This document shows positions 8,778 through 18,991 of a DNA stretch of 64,000 bases, one piece after another. Positions within the stretch are counted from its first letter, which is position 1. Each line of letters starts with the position of its first letter. Made by a program: the position numbers and the translations under genes. Source of the DNA: Commensalibacter papalotli (GTDB lineage: Bacteria > Pseudomonadota > Alphaproteobacteria > Acetobacterales > Acetobacteraceae); assembly GCF_947179115.1 (NCBI RefSeq), contig NZ_CAMXCI010000001.1, forward strand, positions 868,001-932,000, written 5' to 3'. The notes beneath the pieces were generated by a model, which ran no database searches, had not been told where the DNA came from, and was given only the letters and a program-made list of their open reading frames with translations.

Positions 8778-10229
8778 TTAAGCCCCTTCTACACCATCAC
8801 CAGCCATAAGGCGTGGTTTGATATGTTCATCAAATTGTTTTTCATCCAAAAGACCTGTTTTTAAAGCGGCCTCTTTCAAGCTTAACCCTTCAACATCTCC
8901 CAAATGAGCAATTTTTGCAGCTCCATCATAACCTACAACTGGTGCCAATGCAGTTACCAACATTAATGAGTTATCAATATAATGTTGAATGCGCTTTTCA
9001 TTAAGAGTTGTTCCTTCAACAGAGAACTCACGGAAAGCTTTGGCTGCATCGGTTAACAAACGAGAAGCATGTAGAGCATTCATGATTACTAATGGGCGTG
9101 TCACGTTTAATTGTAAGTTTCCTTGAGATCCAGCAATTGCAACAGCAGCATCAAGACCCATAATTTGTGTACAAACCATAATCATAGCTTCGCATTGTGT
9201 AGGATTGACCTTTCCTGGCATAATAGAAGAACCCGGTTCATTTTCAGGAAGATGAAGCTCACCCAATCCACAGCGAGGGCCTGAGGCTAACCAACGCGTA
9301 TCATTAGCTATTTTCATCAAAATCGTTGCAATTCCACGTAATGCTGCCATCACTGCAACCATACCATCAAGCCCACCCAAAGCTGCAAATTTATTTGGTG
9401 CTGTAATAAAAGGTTGGCCTGTAATTTCAGAAATCTTTGCCGCAATGGCTTTAGAAAATCCTTTTGGAGCATTCATTCCTGTTCCAACGGCAGTGCCACC
9501 AGCGGCCAATTCAAAAACACTTCTTTCGGCTTCTTTAACACGTTGTAAACCATCTTTTAATTGAGAAGCCCAGCCAGACCATTCTTGCCCAACAGTCAAA
9601 GGAACTGCATCTTGTAAATGTGTACGGCCAATTTTCACAACTTCAAACCATTGTTCTGCTTTAGCTTCAATTGCTTTGACCAATTGATTTAATTCTGGGA
9701 AAAATTTCTTTTCTAATTCCAAAACCATTGCCACGTGCATTGCCGTTGGGAAACTATCATTAGAAGATTGTCCCATATTCACATGATCATTTGGATGGAC
9801 TGGCTTTTTAGATCCTATTTGCCCACCTAATAATTGAATCGCACGATTAGCAATAACCTCGTTTGCATTCATGTTAGTCTGTGTGCCCGATCCAGTTTGC
9901 CATACGCACAAAGGAAAATGGTCGTCTAACTCACCTTTTGTAGCCTCTTTTGAGGCTTGTACAATTGCTTGAGCAAGCGTTTTATCCAAACGTCCTGCGG
10001 CTGCATTTACTTCGGCTGCTGCCCCTTTAACGATTCCATAAGCATGGTAAACCTCACGAGGCATAACGTCACCACCAATATTAAAATGGTGCAAAGAACG
10101 TTGTGTTTGTGCGCCCCAATAACGATCTGCTGGAACTTCAACCGCTCCCATAGAATCACTTTCTTGACGATTTCCAGTTGCCTGAATACCAATCCCTATA
10201 TATTGATAAGACGCTTTATCCTGAGCCAT
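8778..10229 (-). CDS. fumC: class II fumarate hydratase
   Basis: Converts fumarate to L-malate in the TCA cycle; iron-independent, tetrameric, cytoplasmic. 483 residues, slightly longer than E. coli FumC because of an N-terminal extension of about 20 residues. The fumarase/aspartase superfamily signature GSSIMPGKVN lies at 333-342 in the mobile loop holding the catalytic serine. The segments TGSGTQTNMN and GRTHLQDA, which bind substrate, are also intact. AAAGGA precedes ATG 10229. The gene has its own terminator and lies just after the nuoM terminator, so it is probably transcribed alone. Confidence 0.96.
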   Translation of the reverse strand: MAQDKASYQYIGIGIQATGNRQESDSMGAVEVPADRYWGAQTQRSLHHFNIGGDVMPREVYHAYGIVKGAAAEVNAAAGRLDKTLAQAIVQASKEATKGELDDHFPLCVWQTGSGTQTNMNANEVIANRAIQLLGGQIGSKKPVHPNDHVNMGQSSNDSFPTAMHVAMVLELEKKFFPELNQLVKAIEAKAEQWFEVVKIGRTHLQDAVPLTVGQEWSGWASQLKDGLQRVKEAERSVFELAAGGTAVGTGMNAPKGFSKAIAAKISEITGQPFITAPNKFAALGGLDGMVAVMAALRGIATILMKIANDTRWLASGPRCGLGELHLPENEPGSSIMPGKVNPTQCEAMIMVCTQIMGLDAAVAIAGSQGNLQLNVTRPLVIMNALHASRLLTDAAKAFREFSVEGTTLNEKRIQHYIDNSLMLVTALAPVVGYDGAAKIAHLGDVEGLSLKEAALKTGLLDEKQFDEHIKPRLMAGDGVEGA

Positions 10230-10265
10230 TAAGATAATCCTTTGTTATAAATTATAAACCATCAT

Positions 10266-10302
10266 AAAAAAAACCCACTGCAAAGCCAAGGGCTGCAATG
10301 GG
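10266..10302 (-). terminator. nuoM terminator
   Basis: A GC-rich imperfect hairpin (CCCA-TGCA-GCC pairing with GGC-TGCA-TGGG) is followed on the minus strand by eight T residues. It lies about 40 bases after the nuoM stop and before fumC, ending the minus-strand run. Confidence 0.82.
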
Positions 10303-10338
10303 CTTTAAAGCATTTAAAGGAAGAAAATCCTTCACATT

Positions 10339-11880
10339 TTAGCGAACAGCTATTTGATGAACATCAATATTGTTTACAGCAACTGTAGAAGCATGAGACG
10401 TTAGCTCGGCCACTCTACCAGAAGACGTAAAAGACATTACTGCAGGATCAAATACTGACAGAAAGCTGTTGGGATAAATTCCCATCCACAGTGTGATCAA
10501 AGCAAGTGGAACCAAAATTGTTAACTCTCTGACACTAAGATCACGCATATGATCTACAGCAGGTTTAACAACCCCTCCAAAGATAACTTTACGATATAAA
10601 ACTAGGGTGTAAATTGCACCTAAAATCATGGTGGATCCGCCCAATAATGCAATCCAGAAAGAAACTTGTAACGCCCCAACCATAACAAGTAATTCACCAA
10701 CAAAGGCACCTGTTCCTGGTAGGCCAACATTCGCCATAATAAAGATCATTGCCAATAAAGCTAATTTTGGCATTTTACTAGCAACACCACCAAATTCTGT
10801 AATGGAACGTGAGCCAACACGGTAAGTTACTGCTGCGATACATAAAAATAATGCTGCAATTGTTACCCCATGAGAAATTACTTGCATCAGGGCCCCGTTA
10901 ATACCTTCGGGAGTTAACGAGAATAAACCAATAGCAATCAAGCCCATATGTGAAAAAGAAGAGTAAGCAATCATGCGTTTAATATCAGTTTGAGACAACG
11001 CAATAATTGCACCATAAATTACGGCACAAACCCCTAATATCATAATCAACATCCCATAACGATGAGATGCTTCTGGTAACATCAATACGCCAAACCGCAG
11101 CAATCCATAAGCGCCAGCCTTTGACATAACACCAGAAACCAACAAAGTCGTTGGTGCTGGACCTTCAGTATAAGCAGAAGGTAACCAAGCATGGAGTGGA
11201 AATAGTGGGAGTTTGACACCGAAAGCCAATACAAATCCAAGCAATAACCACCCCTGAACTGTTCCAGAGAAGGATTGATGCATTAATACAGGAATATCAG
11301 TTGTACCTGTATGAACCCACATCCACAAGATACCGATCATCATAAAGAGTGAGCCAGTAAATGTGTATAAGAAGAATTGTAAAGATGCAAAAATACGTTT
11401 TGGTCCACCCCAAATCCCAATAAGCATGCTGCTTGGGATTAAGGTAGCTTCATAAAAACAATAGAATACGACCATGTCTAATGAAGAAAATAACCCAACA
11501 AGAGTAGTTTCCAACAATAAAACAGCAACCATATAATCACGAATACGATCCGTAATCATTTGCCATGCAGATAAAATTGCTACCAAGGTTAACAAAGTAG
11601 ATAAAATAATAAAGAATAGACTGATTCCATCGACACCGACGTGATAAGACACGCCAAAACCTGCAAGCCATTCACTTTGATAAGCAAATTGATACCCAGG
11701 TAGTGTTGGATCAAAAAGGCTCCACATGACGATAGACAAACCAAAGACAACAACACTTGTCCATAAGGCTATCCATCTGGCGGTACGTGCCACTTCTTCA
11801 GAAGATCCACGCATCAGGAAGATTGTTAAAGCCCCGAGTAAGGGCAAATAAGTTACGAGTGTAAGCAATACTGTGTGCAC
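10339..11880 (-). CDS. nuoM: NADH-quinone oxidoreductase subunit M (proton-pumping antiporter-like subunit)
   Basis: Polytopic membrane subunit of respiratory complex I with about 14 predicted helices. Counting from GTG 11880, the key glutamate of helix 5 is Glu144 (in FYEATLIP) and the lysine of broken helix 7 is Lys223 (in GVKLPLFPLHAWLP), as in pumping NuoL/M/N proteins. The start is uncertain. The frame also opens at TTG 11907 without a visible ribosome-binding site, whereas GTG 11880 follows GAGAA. No other nuo gene flanks it: mutL is upstream, and a terminator then fumC are downstream. It may be read through from mutL (about 120 bases apart). Confidence 0.92.
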   Translation of the reverse strand: MHTVLLTLVTYLPLLGALTIFLMRGSSEEVARTARWIALWTSVVVFGLSIVMWSLFDPTLPGYQFAYQSEWLAGFGVSYHVGVDGISLFFIILSTLLTLVAILSAWQMITDRIRDYMVAVLLLETTLVGLFSSLDMVVFYCFYEATLIPSSMLIGIWGGPKRIFASLQFFLYTFTGSLFMMIGILWMWVHTGTTDIPVLMHQSFSGTVQGWLLLGFVLAFGVKLPLFPLHAWLPSAYTEGPAPTTLLVSGVMSKAGAYGLLRFGVLMLPEASHRYGMLIMILGVCAVIYGAIIALSQTDIKRMIAYSSFSHMGLIAIGLFSLTPEGINGALMQVISHGVTIAALFLCIAAVTYRVGSRSITEFGGVASKMPKLALLAMIFIMANVGLPGTGAFVGELLVMVGALQVSFWIALLGGSTMILGAIYTLVLYRKVIFGGVVKPAVDHMRDLSVRELTILVPLALITLWMGIYPNSFLSVFDPAVMSFTSSGRVAELTSHASTVAVNNIDVHQIAVR

Positions 11881-11999
11881 GGTATTCTCATTAATTAATT
11901 GATTCAAATACGATAATAGGAAGTTTATACATCTTTATAACAAAATTGCCCAGAAATGATTTCATTTTTTCTATCATACCCTTTGCTTTCAGAGTTTTT

Positions 12000-13880
12000 T
12001 TAAGAACGATGGAATAGTTTTTCTATGTCTTTTTTAGACCATTTTAGCCAAGTTGGACGCCCATGAGAGCAAGTCCCTGCTCGCGGTGTTTCCTCCATTT
12101 GACGAAGTAACGCATTCATTTCATCCGTATTTAACATGCGCCCCGCCCGAACACTATGATGACAGGCCATCCTTGATATAATAGCATCCAGGCGAAGATG
12201 CAAAGAATCTGCCTCATTTGGATTGGCTTGCTCATCTGCTTCCAGCTCTTCAACGAGATCGGTTAACAACTCTTTTGCTGAAATAGGTCCTAATAACTGA
12301 GGTAATGCTCTTACCAAAATTGATTTACCTCCAAAAGATTCAAGCTCTATACCCAACCCCTCTAAATTTTCCTTGAATTCTAGTAAACATTGTATCTGAG
12401 AATCCGTTAGGTCAACGACTTCTGGTAACAATAAGGGTTGAGAACGAATCCCCTGCTCCAAATATTGTTTTCTTAAGGCTTCATGAGTTAATCGTTCATG
12501 CGCTGCATGTTGATCAACCATCACAAACTCATCTTCAGTAGTCACAGCCAAGATATAAGTTTTAAATATCTGGGCAATGGCAGTTCCCAGTGGCAAATTA
12601 ATTTCTGAGTGGTTAGACACACCATTAGACTTTGAAAACTGCACCAAAGCACTATCTACATCTCGAACAGACAAAGCACCTTCATTTAAAAAAGTATAAT
12701 TTTCCTGACTTTTTATAGTTTGGATAACAGACAAATCATTCGGTTCAGAAAAAAGACGTTGTGTCACAGAAGGATATTGAATATTAGACGCTTTTTGTTG
12801 ATATTGCCTAGGAACTACTTGTAACGATTCAGGATGAACGCCACTATTCCCTGCCCCCATCGCTAAACTTTTTTGTATACTGCCAATTAATAGGGCACGA
12901 ACAGCGGCATCATCAGAAAATCTTAACTCAGTTTTGGCAGGATGAACATTTACATCTAATTGATCCATAGGCACCGTTAAAAATAAAGCAACAACTGGAT
13001 GTCGTCCCTTTTCCAACACATCTCTATATCCAACACGGATAGCAGTTTGCATGACGGGATCTACAACAGGGCGATCATTAACAACCATAATCTGACCATT
13101 CGTTGTAGATCGATTAACAGAGGACGCACCAATAAACCCCGTTAAGTGCAACTCTTCGCGTTGGAAATCAATAAAGATTAATTCCTCTTCACGAATATCG
13201 GTTAAGATAGATAAAATTCGCTCTTTACGCGTTTGAATAGGAAGGTCAAAAATCGTTTTATCATCTCTAATCAAGCAAAAAGCCACCTCAGGTCGAGCCA
13301 CTGCCAACCGTTGAATCATTGCTTCACAACGAGAAAATTCTACCCTAGGTGTTTTTAAAAATTTACGCCTAGCAGGCGTAGCAAAAAACAAATCCTCTAC
13401 AATAACCTGAGTGCCACATTGGCCCGCCGCAGGCGATACGGCTTTTGTTTTTCCACCCTCAACGTGAATTTGCCAGGCCTGTGAGGCATCCATCGTACGT
13501 GAAATAATTTTTAACCGTGCTGCCGCACCAATAGAAGGTAATGCCTCACCACGAAACCCAAGCGTTTTAATCTGAACCAAGTCTTCTTCTATAATTTTAG
13601 AAGTACAATGACGCTCTATGGCTAGAGATAAATCATCAGAAGACATACCACATCCATTATCCATCACTTGGATACGGTCTATGCCTCCATTAATGAGATG
13701 AATGACAATACGATTCGCCCCAGAATCCAAAGCATTTTCAACAAGTTCTTTAACAACTGCTGCGGGACGTTCAATAACTTCACCCGCAGCAATTAAATTA
13801 ATTGTATGCTCGGATAATTGGCGAATTTTATTCTGTTTTGGAGAAGACGAATTCTCTTTGATTGTATCTTCTCTAAACAT
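12000..13880 (-). CDS. mutL: DNA mismatch repair protein MutL
   Basis: 626 residues; couples MutS mismatch recognition to strand removal. The N-terminal GHKL ATPase has ENALDSGA (near 50), DNGCGM (near 78) and GFRGEAL (near 110). The C-terminal dimerisation domain carries the endonuclease metal-binding motif DQHA-x2-E-x4-E (Asp456 to Glu467), so this is a nicking MutL of the kind found in organisms without MutH. The conserved SHGRP segment near the C-terminus is present. AAGGTG lies before ATG 13880. The bamF-like gene ends eight bases upstream, so they are probably co-transcribed. Confidence 0.95.
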   Translation of the reverse strand: MFREDTIKENSSSPKQNKIRQLSEHTINLIAAGEVIERPAAVVKELVENALDSGANRIVIHLINGGIDRIQVMDNGCGMSSDDLSLAIERHCTSKIIEEDLVQIKTLGFRGEALPSIGAAARLKIISRTMDASQAWQIHVEGGKTKAVSPAAGQCGTQVIVEDLFFATPARRKFLKTPRVEFSRCEAMIQRLAVARPEVAFCLIRDDKTIFDLPIQTRKERILSILTDIREEELIFIDFQREELHLTGFIGASSVNRSTTNGQIMVVNDRPVVDPVMQTAIRVGYRDVLEKGRHPVVALFLTVPMDQLDVNVHPAKTELRFSDDAAVRALLIGSIQKSLAMGAGNSGVHPESLQVVPRQYQQKASNIQYPSVTQRLFSEPNDLSVIQTIKSQENYTFLNEGALSVRDVDSALVQFSKSNGVSNHSEINLPLGTAIAQIFKTYILAVTTEDEFVMVDQHAAHERLTHEALRKQYLEQGIRSQPLLLPEVVDLTDSQIQCLLEFKENLEGLGIELESFGGKSILVRALPQLLGPISAKELLTDLVEELEADEQANPNEADSLHLRLDAIISRMACHHSVRAGRMLNTDEMNALLRQMEETPRAGTCSHGRPTWLKWSKKDIEKLFHRS

Positions 13881-13888
13881 TATTCACC

Positions 13889-14407
13889 TTATTTTTTTGT
13901 TGTCGTCGGCGTTGCCCCATGATCTGGGCTGAGCCCTAAGCTTAAATTATTATGTAAACGTTTATTTTCAGCAGCCCCATCAACTGCTAAATCAGCAGGT
14001 TTACCACTGTCCCAGAACATAATTTGATCAACAAATCCCTGATCGGTAACCAACTCATGCTGACGAGATGTGTCAGCAGATTGTGTTGCTTGAGTAACCA
14101 ACTCAGATTGCCCTGCACTTGGAACATCTTTATCTCTATCCAACGCCACATCAGGAGATAAAATTTCCAACGTTTGTTGACGAATAGATTGCCCTGCAGG
14201 ACGTCCAGCATTGCTGTCAGGTAATAATAAACTCTCTGACGGAGGCATAGATAACGGTGAACGCGTCGTCACCGTATATTCATCAGGCATTGATCGTTTC
14301 AGCCCAAAAGCACGAGAAACATCCTCTCCTGAGCATGCAGAAAGAAGAAACACCGTCATAAGACAGCCAACTGGCATCAAATAATTCAGGCTTAACTTAT
14401 GCACCAT
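13889..14407 (-). CDS. bamF: DUF3035 lipoprotein, BamF-type barrel-assembly subunit
   Basis: About 172 residues from ATG 14407, which is preceded by GTGAGG; a GTG at 14419 is also in frame. The signal peptide ends in lipobox LSAC (Cys25). The segment just after it, RAFGLKRSMPDEYTVTTRSP followed by LSMPP, is the hallmark of DUF3035 proteins. These are confined to Alphaproteobacteria and annotated as BamF, a lipoprotein of the BamA outer-membrane assembly machine. The rest is low in order and rich in Gln, Ser and Thr. It sits directly after lspA, the peptidase that matures lipoproteins. The BamF role is known for Caulobacter and inferred here. Confidence 0.72.
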   Translation of the reverse strand: MVHKLSLNYLMPVGCLMTVFLLSACSGEDVSRAFGLKRSMPDEYTVTTRSPLSMPPSESLLLPDSNAGRPAGQSIRQQTLEILSPDVALDRDKDVPSAGQSELVTQATQSADTSRQHELVTDQGFVDQIMFWDSGKPADLAVDGAAENKRLHNNLSLGLSPDHGATPTTTKK

Positions 14408-14465
14408 AATTTGCCTCACCCTTTACTAACAATAAAAATCAACAAACATTCAATAGACACATTGA

Positions 14466-14975
14466 CTAATACTTTGACCCTTGACGGAAAAAAGCATCAA
14501 TTAACAACATACCTACGCCACAAACAATTGCACTGTCGGCAATATTAAATACATACCACGACCAACCGTTAACATGAAGATGTATAAAATCCACAACGGC
14601 CCCAAAACGTACACGATCAATAATATTTCCGACAGCACCACCTATAATTGCCCCTAAACTAAGAATAACACATAGCTTAGATGCTCTTATCATCCATACA
14701 AACAAACCAACTGCAATAGAAAATGCTAAAACTGCAAAAATGATTGGGGCATATTGACCTAATACATCACCCAACATTCCAAACGTAATGGCTTTATTCC
14801 ATACCATGGTGAAATTCAAACAAGGAAGTATCTCGACAGATCTTTTTTCTGGCAAGTCAAAAATATTCAAAATCCAATATTTACTGAGCTGGTCACAAAC
14901 CAGCACAACAAATAATATCATCAATCCGAATAGCCATTTTCGTGATTTTTTAGAAAATTTTAAGACATTATTCAT
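14466..14975 (-). CDS. lspA: lipoprotein signal peptidase (signal peptidase II)
   Basis: Inner-membrane aspartyl protease that removes the signal peptide of prolipoproteins after diacylglyceryl transfer. 169 residues with four predicted membrane helices. The catalytic pair is Asp129 (in VVDFI) and Asp147 (in FNIADS), and the GGAVGNIIDR segment is intact. It begins 15 bases after ileS, the widespread ileS-lspA arrangement. At least five predicted lipoproteins in this window would be substrates. Confidence 0.95.
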   Translation of the reverse strand: MNNVLKFSKKSRKWLFGLMILFVVLVCDQLSKYWILNIFDLPEKRSVEILPCLNFTMVWNKAITFGMLGDVLGQYAPIIFAVLAFSIAVGLFVWMIRASKLCVILSLGAIIGGAVGNIIDRVRFGAVVDFIHLHVNGWSWYVFNIADSAIVCGVGMLLIDAFFRQGSKY

Positions 14976-14990
14976 TCGATCTACAATCGT

Positions 14991-17867
14991 CTAACTAACC
15001 ACATCAACACATCGTAAGCATAATTCTGGATGATCAGCACTTTCACCAACCTCATCCAAAACCTTCCAACAACGTGCACATTTTTGTCCAGAAGCAATCG
15101 TTATAACAGGAGGAGCATGAGGTTCACCCAATTGTTCTTCTTCCTCAGTATAAAGAGAAGCAGAACCAGGCACGACATTGATGTCCACTTGTGATACAAT
15201 TACCAATTCAGCCCAATCATATTGTCCAAACAAAGCGGCTTCTTTATCAGAGAAACTTAGCTCAATAGCTGCCTGTAAGGAAGATTTAATCACGCCTTCT
15301 CTTCTTGCATTTTCGATTTCTGTGGTAATAATACGACGGATTGCACGAACTTGAACCCAACGTGCAGCCAACTCTTTATCATGCCACTGTGCAGGAAGTG
15401 TTGGAAAATCTTCTAAATGAATACTTTGCTCTTCACCAAAGCGTGCCGCCCATGCTTCTTCTGCAGTAAAACACAATACAGGGGCAAGCCACGCACATAA
15501 ACAACGATGTAAGATATCTAAAACAGTTCTAGCTGCCCTTCTGCGAAGATTACTTCGACCATCACAATATAAAGCATCTTTACGAATATCGAAATAAAAG
15601 GCAGATAAATCAACATTACAAAAATTATGTAACATTGGATAAACACCAACCCACTCATGGGTTTTTATTGCTTGTTGAATGACTTGATTGACTTCGGTTA
15701 AACGATGTAAAACCCATTTTTCAAGCTCTGGTAATTCTGAATAAGGCACTTTCTCTGCATCAGTAAACCCGTCCAAACCGCCAAGTAACCAGCGTAAGGT
15801 ATTACGTAGTCTGCGATATAAATCGCCTTGTTGCTTTAGGATTTCTTTGCCAATACGCAAATCATCATTTGTGTCCGAATTCATGACCCAAAGACGTAAA
15901 ATATCTGCGCCCATTGTATCATTAACTTCCTGTGGGGCAACAACATTTCCCAAAGATTTAGACATTTTACGTCCCTGTTCATCCATCACAAAACCATTAC
16001 TGACAATCGTTTTGTAAGGAGCAACACCGCGCGTACCAACACATTCTAATAAAGAAGATTGGAACCAACCACGATGTTGATCTGAACCTTCGAGATATAA
16101 GTCAGCAGGGAAATTTAACTTATCTTGACCAAGCACAAACGCATGGGTTGAACCACTTTCAAACCAAACATCAACAATGTCAAATACTTGATTAAAATCA
16201 TCTGCATTATACCCATCCCCCAAAAAGCGAGAAGCTGGTGAGGTATACCAAGCATCAGCACCTTCGACTTTAAAGGCCTCAACAATACGTTGCATCACAT
16301 CTGCATCACGTAATACTTCACGGGTTTCTTTATTGACAAACACAGCAATAGGAACGCCCCAAGCGCGTTGACGGCTGATACACCAATCTGGACGAGAAGC
16401 CACCATACTGGTCAAACGATTACGGATTTGAGCAGGAACAAAGGTAACGTCCTCTAATGCAGACAGCGCATTTTGACGAATTTTCCTATCATCATCCATC
16501 GCAATAAACCATTGTGGTGTGGCACGATAAATGACTGGTGCTCTGGAACGCCATGAATGTGGGTAAGAGTGAACAATAGAAGATCTTGCAACTAACCCCG
16601 TAAAAGCTTCTCCATTTGCTCGTGCTTTTTGAGAAGATTCTATAAGTTGGTCACAAACGGGCTCTGCTGCTTTAAAAACGTGAATACCAGCAAATAATGG
16701 AACAGTATCAGCATATACACCATCATCTTGAACCAATTCATCAACACCAATTTGATGGTCGCGACAAAGATAAAAGTCATCCTCACCATGCGCAGGCGCA
16801 CAATGAACCAACCCTGTTCCAGCCTCTGTTGTTACGAATTCACCTGCTAATAAAGGCACATCATAATCAAATCCGTTGCCATGATAGGGATGCTTTGCAA
16901 CAGAGCCTTTTAATTCATGCCCCGAAAATGTATGTAAAATAGCGTGATCTGTAATACCAACTTGTTGACAAAATGAATCAGCAAGATCCTGTGCTATTAA
17001 AAACTTAGCATTTACAGTTACGTGGGATTCCTCACTAGCAGCATTAACAATGATCACTTGATAATTAATGTCATTATTGTATGCTATCGCTCTGTTTGCT
17101 GGAATAGTCCAAGGGGTCGTCGTCCAAATAACCGCAGAAGCACCCTCTAATACATGATTAGAGGTTAAATCTTTAGCAATTGGAAAAGCAACAAAGATCG
17201 TCACAGATGTATGATCGTGATATTCAATTTCTGCTTCTGCCAAAGCTGTTTTTTCAACGGGGCTCCACATAACAGGACGCAAGCCACGATATAAACTGCC
17301 ATTTAATAAGAAGCGACCAATTTCCTCGACAATCGTTGCTTCAGAAGAGAAATCCATAGTTGCATAACGATTTTCCCATTCGCCTTGAACACCTAATCGT
17401 TGAAATTCAGAAGATTGGGTTGTCAACCATTCCTTGGCATAATTACGGCATTCTGCACGAAATTGTAAAACAGGAACATCATCTTTATTTTTACCCGCTT
17501 TACGGTATTGTTCCTCTATACGCCATTCAATAGGAAGGCCATGACAATCCCAACCAGGAATATACCGAACAACTTCACCATTCATTCGGTGTGAACGATT
17601 AATGACATCTTTGATAATTTTATTAAGTGCATGACCAATATGTAAATGACCATTTGCATATGGAGGGCCATCATGCAACGTAAAAACTTTATGACCCGCA
17701 GCCAAGCGTTCATACGATTTTTTCTGTATGGCTGCATCCAACCCTATCTTCTTCCAATGAGCCAAAATCTCAGGCTCTTTTTTAGGTAAGCCACCACGCA
17801 TAGGAAAGGAAGTAGACGGTAAAAATACTGTATCACGATACAGATCGGTCGATTTGGATTCAGTCAT
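14991..17867 (-). CDS. ileS: isoleucyl-tRNA synthetase
   Basis: Class I aminoacyl-tRNA synthetase, 958 residues. The HIGH motif is at 76-79 (preceded by PYANGHL) and KMSKS at 634-638. An editing CP1 domain lies between them (TTTPWTIPANRA near 255 is its threonine-rich site). The C-terminus has two Cys-x2-Cys pairs (CARC and CLRC), the zinc finger of the bacterial type. The length and presence of the zinc finger match the E. coli-type enzyme. It leads a run with lspA, bamF and mutL. Confidence 0.97.
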   Translation of the reverse strand: MTESKSTDLYRDTVFLPSTSFPMRGGLPKKEPEILAHWKKIGLDAAIQKKSYERLAAGHKVFTLHDGPPYANGHLHIGHALNKIIKDVINRSHRMNGEVVRYIPGWDCHGLPIEWRIEEQYRKAGKNKDDVPVLQFRAECRNYAKEWLTTQSSEFQRLGVQGEWENRYATMDFSSEATIVEEIGRFLLNGSLYRGLRPVMWSPVEKTALAEAEIEYHDHTSVTIFVAFPIAKDLTSNHVLEGASAVIWTTTPWTIPANRAIAYNNDINYQVIIVNAASEESHVTVNAKFLIAQDLADSFCQQVGITDHAILHTFSGHELKGSVAKHPYHGNGFDYDVPLLAGEFVTTEAGTGLVHCAPAHGEDDFYLCRDHQIGVDELVQDDGVYADTVPLFAGIHVFKAAEPVCDQLIESSQKARANGEAFTGLVARSSIVHSYPHSWRSRAPVIYRATPQWFIAMDDDRKIRQNALSALEDVTFVPAQIRNRLTSMVASRPDWCISRQRAWGVPIAVFVNKETREVLRDADVMQRIVEAFKVEGADAWYTSPASRFLGDGYNADDFNQVFDIVDVWFESGSTHAFVLGQDKLNFPADLYLEGSDQHRGWFQSSLLECVGTRGVAPYKTIVSNGFVMDEQGRKMSKSLGNVVAPQEVNDTMGADILRLWVMNSDTNDDLRIGKEILKQQGDLYRRLRNTLRWLLGGLDGFTDAEKVPYSELPELEKWVLHRLTEVNQVIQQAIKTHEWVGVYPMLHNFCNVDLSAFYFDIRKDALYCDGRSNLRRRAARTVLDILHRCLCAWLAPVLCFTAEEAWAARFGEEQSIHLEDFPTLPAQWHDKELAARWVQVRAIRRIITTEIENARREGVIKSSLQAAIELSFSDKEAALFGQYDWAELVIVSQVDINVVPGSASLYTEEEEQLGEPHAPPVITIASGQKCARCWKVLDEVGESADHPELCLRCVDVVS

Positions 17868-17995
17868 AATGTCATTCTAACTGTAACAATAATAAATAAA
17901 AAAACTATTAATTTTTAAAATTAAAGATCAATAGCAACTAAAAGCCAGAAATACCCTATTTAACAGATTATTTTCAATTCATAATCAACAAATTA

Positions 17996-18934
17996 TTAAA
18001 TTAGTTCAAGAGCATTAAAAAATTCTTTTGCATCCAACGCATCTTTTGTAATTTGCTGCTTTAATGCATCAAGACCATCAAAACGTTTTTCAGCACGAAT
18101 AAATTGATGCAACCATACTTTTATTTCCTGACCATAAATATCCTGATCAAAATTAAACAAGTGTACTTCGAGGCGGCATTCATTATGATGACCAAAAGTA
18201 GGACGATATCCAACATTGGCAACCCCTGTATGTATTTCCCCACTTGGTAAAGCTATTTTAACCGCATAAACCCCACACATTGGTTCTACATGTTCGCCCA
18301 TCAATAAATTCGCGGTGGGAAATCCAATCGTTCTGCCACGTTTATCGCCATGTTGAACAATCGCTTGGACACTCCAAACACGTCCCAATAGTTCCGCTGC
18401 ATGTTTAGGATGTCCATTGCGCAATAAATGACGAATACGACTAGAGGAAATAATCCCTTTTTCATCCTCCAAAGGCCGCACAACCGTTAACCCTATTCCC
18501 AAAGATTTTGTCTCGGATGCAAGGTAATCTATATTTCCACTACGCCCCTTACCAAATGCGAAACATTCACCGCAAGCAACATGAGTCACACCCAGTTGCT
18601 CTTGAAGGATTTTATGAACAAAGTCATGCGCACTAAGTGAAGAAAAATCAGTATTAAAATTAATTTGAAAAATCGTATCGACACCGACCGCAGCCAAAGC
18701 AGCATTTCGTTCTTCAGCATTGGTTAATCGAAAGGGAGCATCTTCTTTGAAAAATAATTGGCGTGGATGAGGCTCAAAAGTTACAACAGACAAAGAACGA
18801 TCTGGACACTGCTTATGTAAGCTTTGTAATAAATATGCATGGCCACGATGCACACCATCAAAATTCCCTAGTGCAGTCACACTTCCTCTTGCTTTAGGAG
18901 AAATTGGCTGACCATTTTGAAAAATCACAGTCAT
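17996..18934 (-). CDS. ribF: bifunctional riboflavin kinase / FAD synthetase
   Basis: Makes FMN and then FAD from riboflavin. 312 residues. The N-terminal nucleotidyltransferase domain has GNFDGVHRGH near residue 23 and a downstream SSSRIR segment near 162. The C-terminal flavokinase domain begins with KRGRTIGFPTANL near 195, whose PTAN motif binds Mg-ATP. It lies between tatA and ileS, all in the same direction with short gaps. The ribosome-binding site of ATG 18934 is weak. Confidence 0.95.
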   Translation of the reverse strand: MTVIFQNGQPISPKARGSVTALGNFDGVHRGHAYLLQSLHKQCPDRSLSVVTFEPHPRQLFFKEDAPFRLTNAEERNAALAAVGVDTIFQINFNTDFSSLSAHDFVHKILQEQLGVTHVACGECFAFGKGRSGNIDYLASETKSLGIGLTVVRPLEDEKGIISSSRIRHLLRNGHPKHAAELLGRVWSVQAIVQHGDKRGRTIGFPTANLLMGEHVEPMCGVYAVKIALPSGEIHTGVANVGYRPTFGHHNECRLEVHLFNFDQDIYGQEIKVWLHQFIRAEKRFDGLDALKQQITKDALDAKEFFNALELI

Positions 18935-18991
18935 AAACGGCTCTATATTCCTTATCGTTGCCCTTCAAAAGAACTTTATCTTTTGGCAGTA

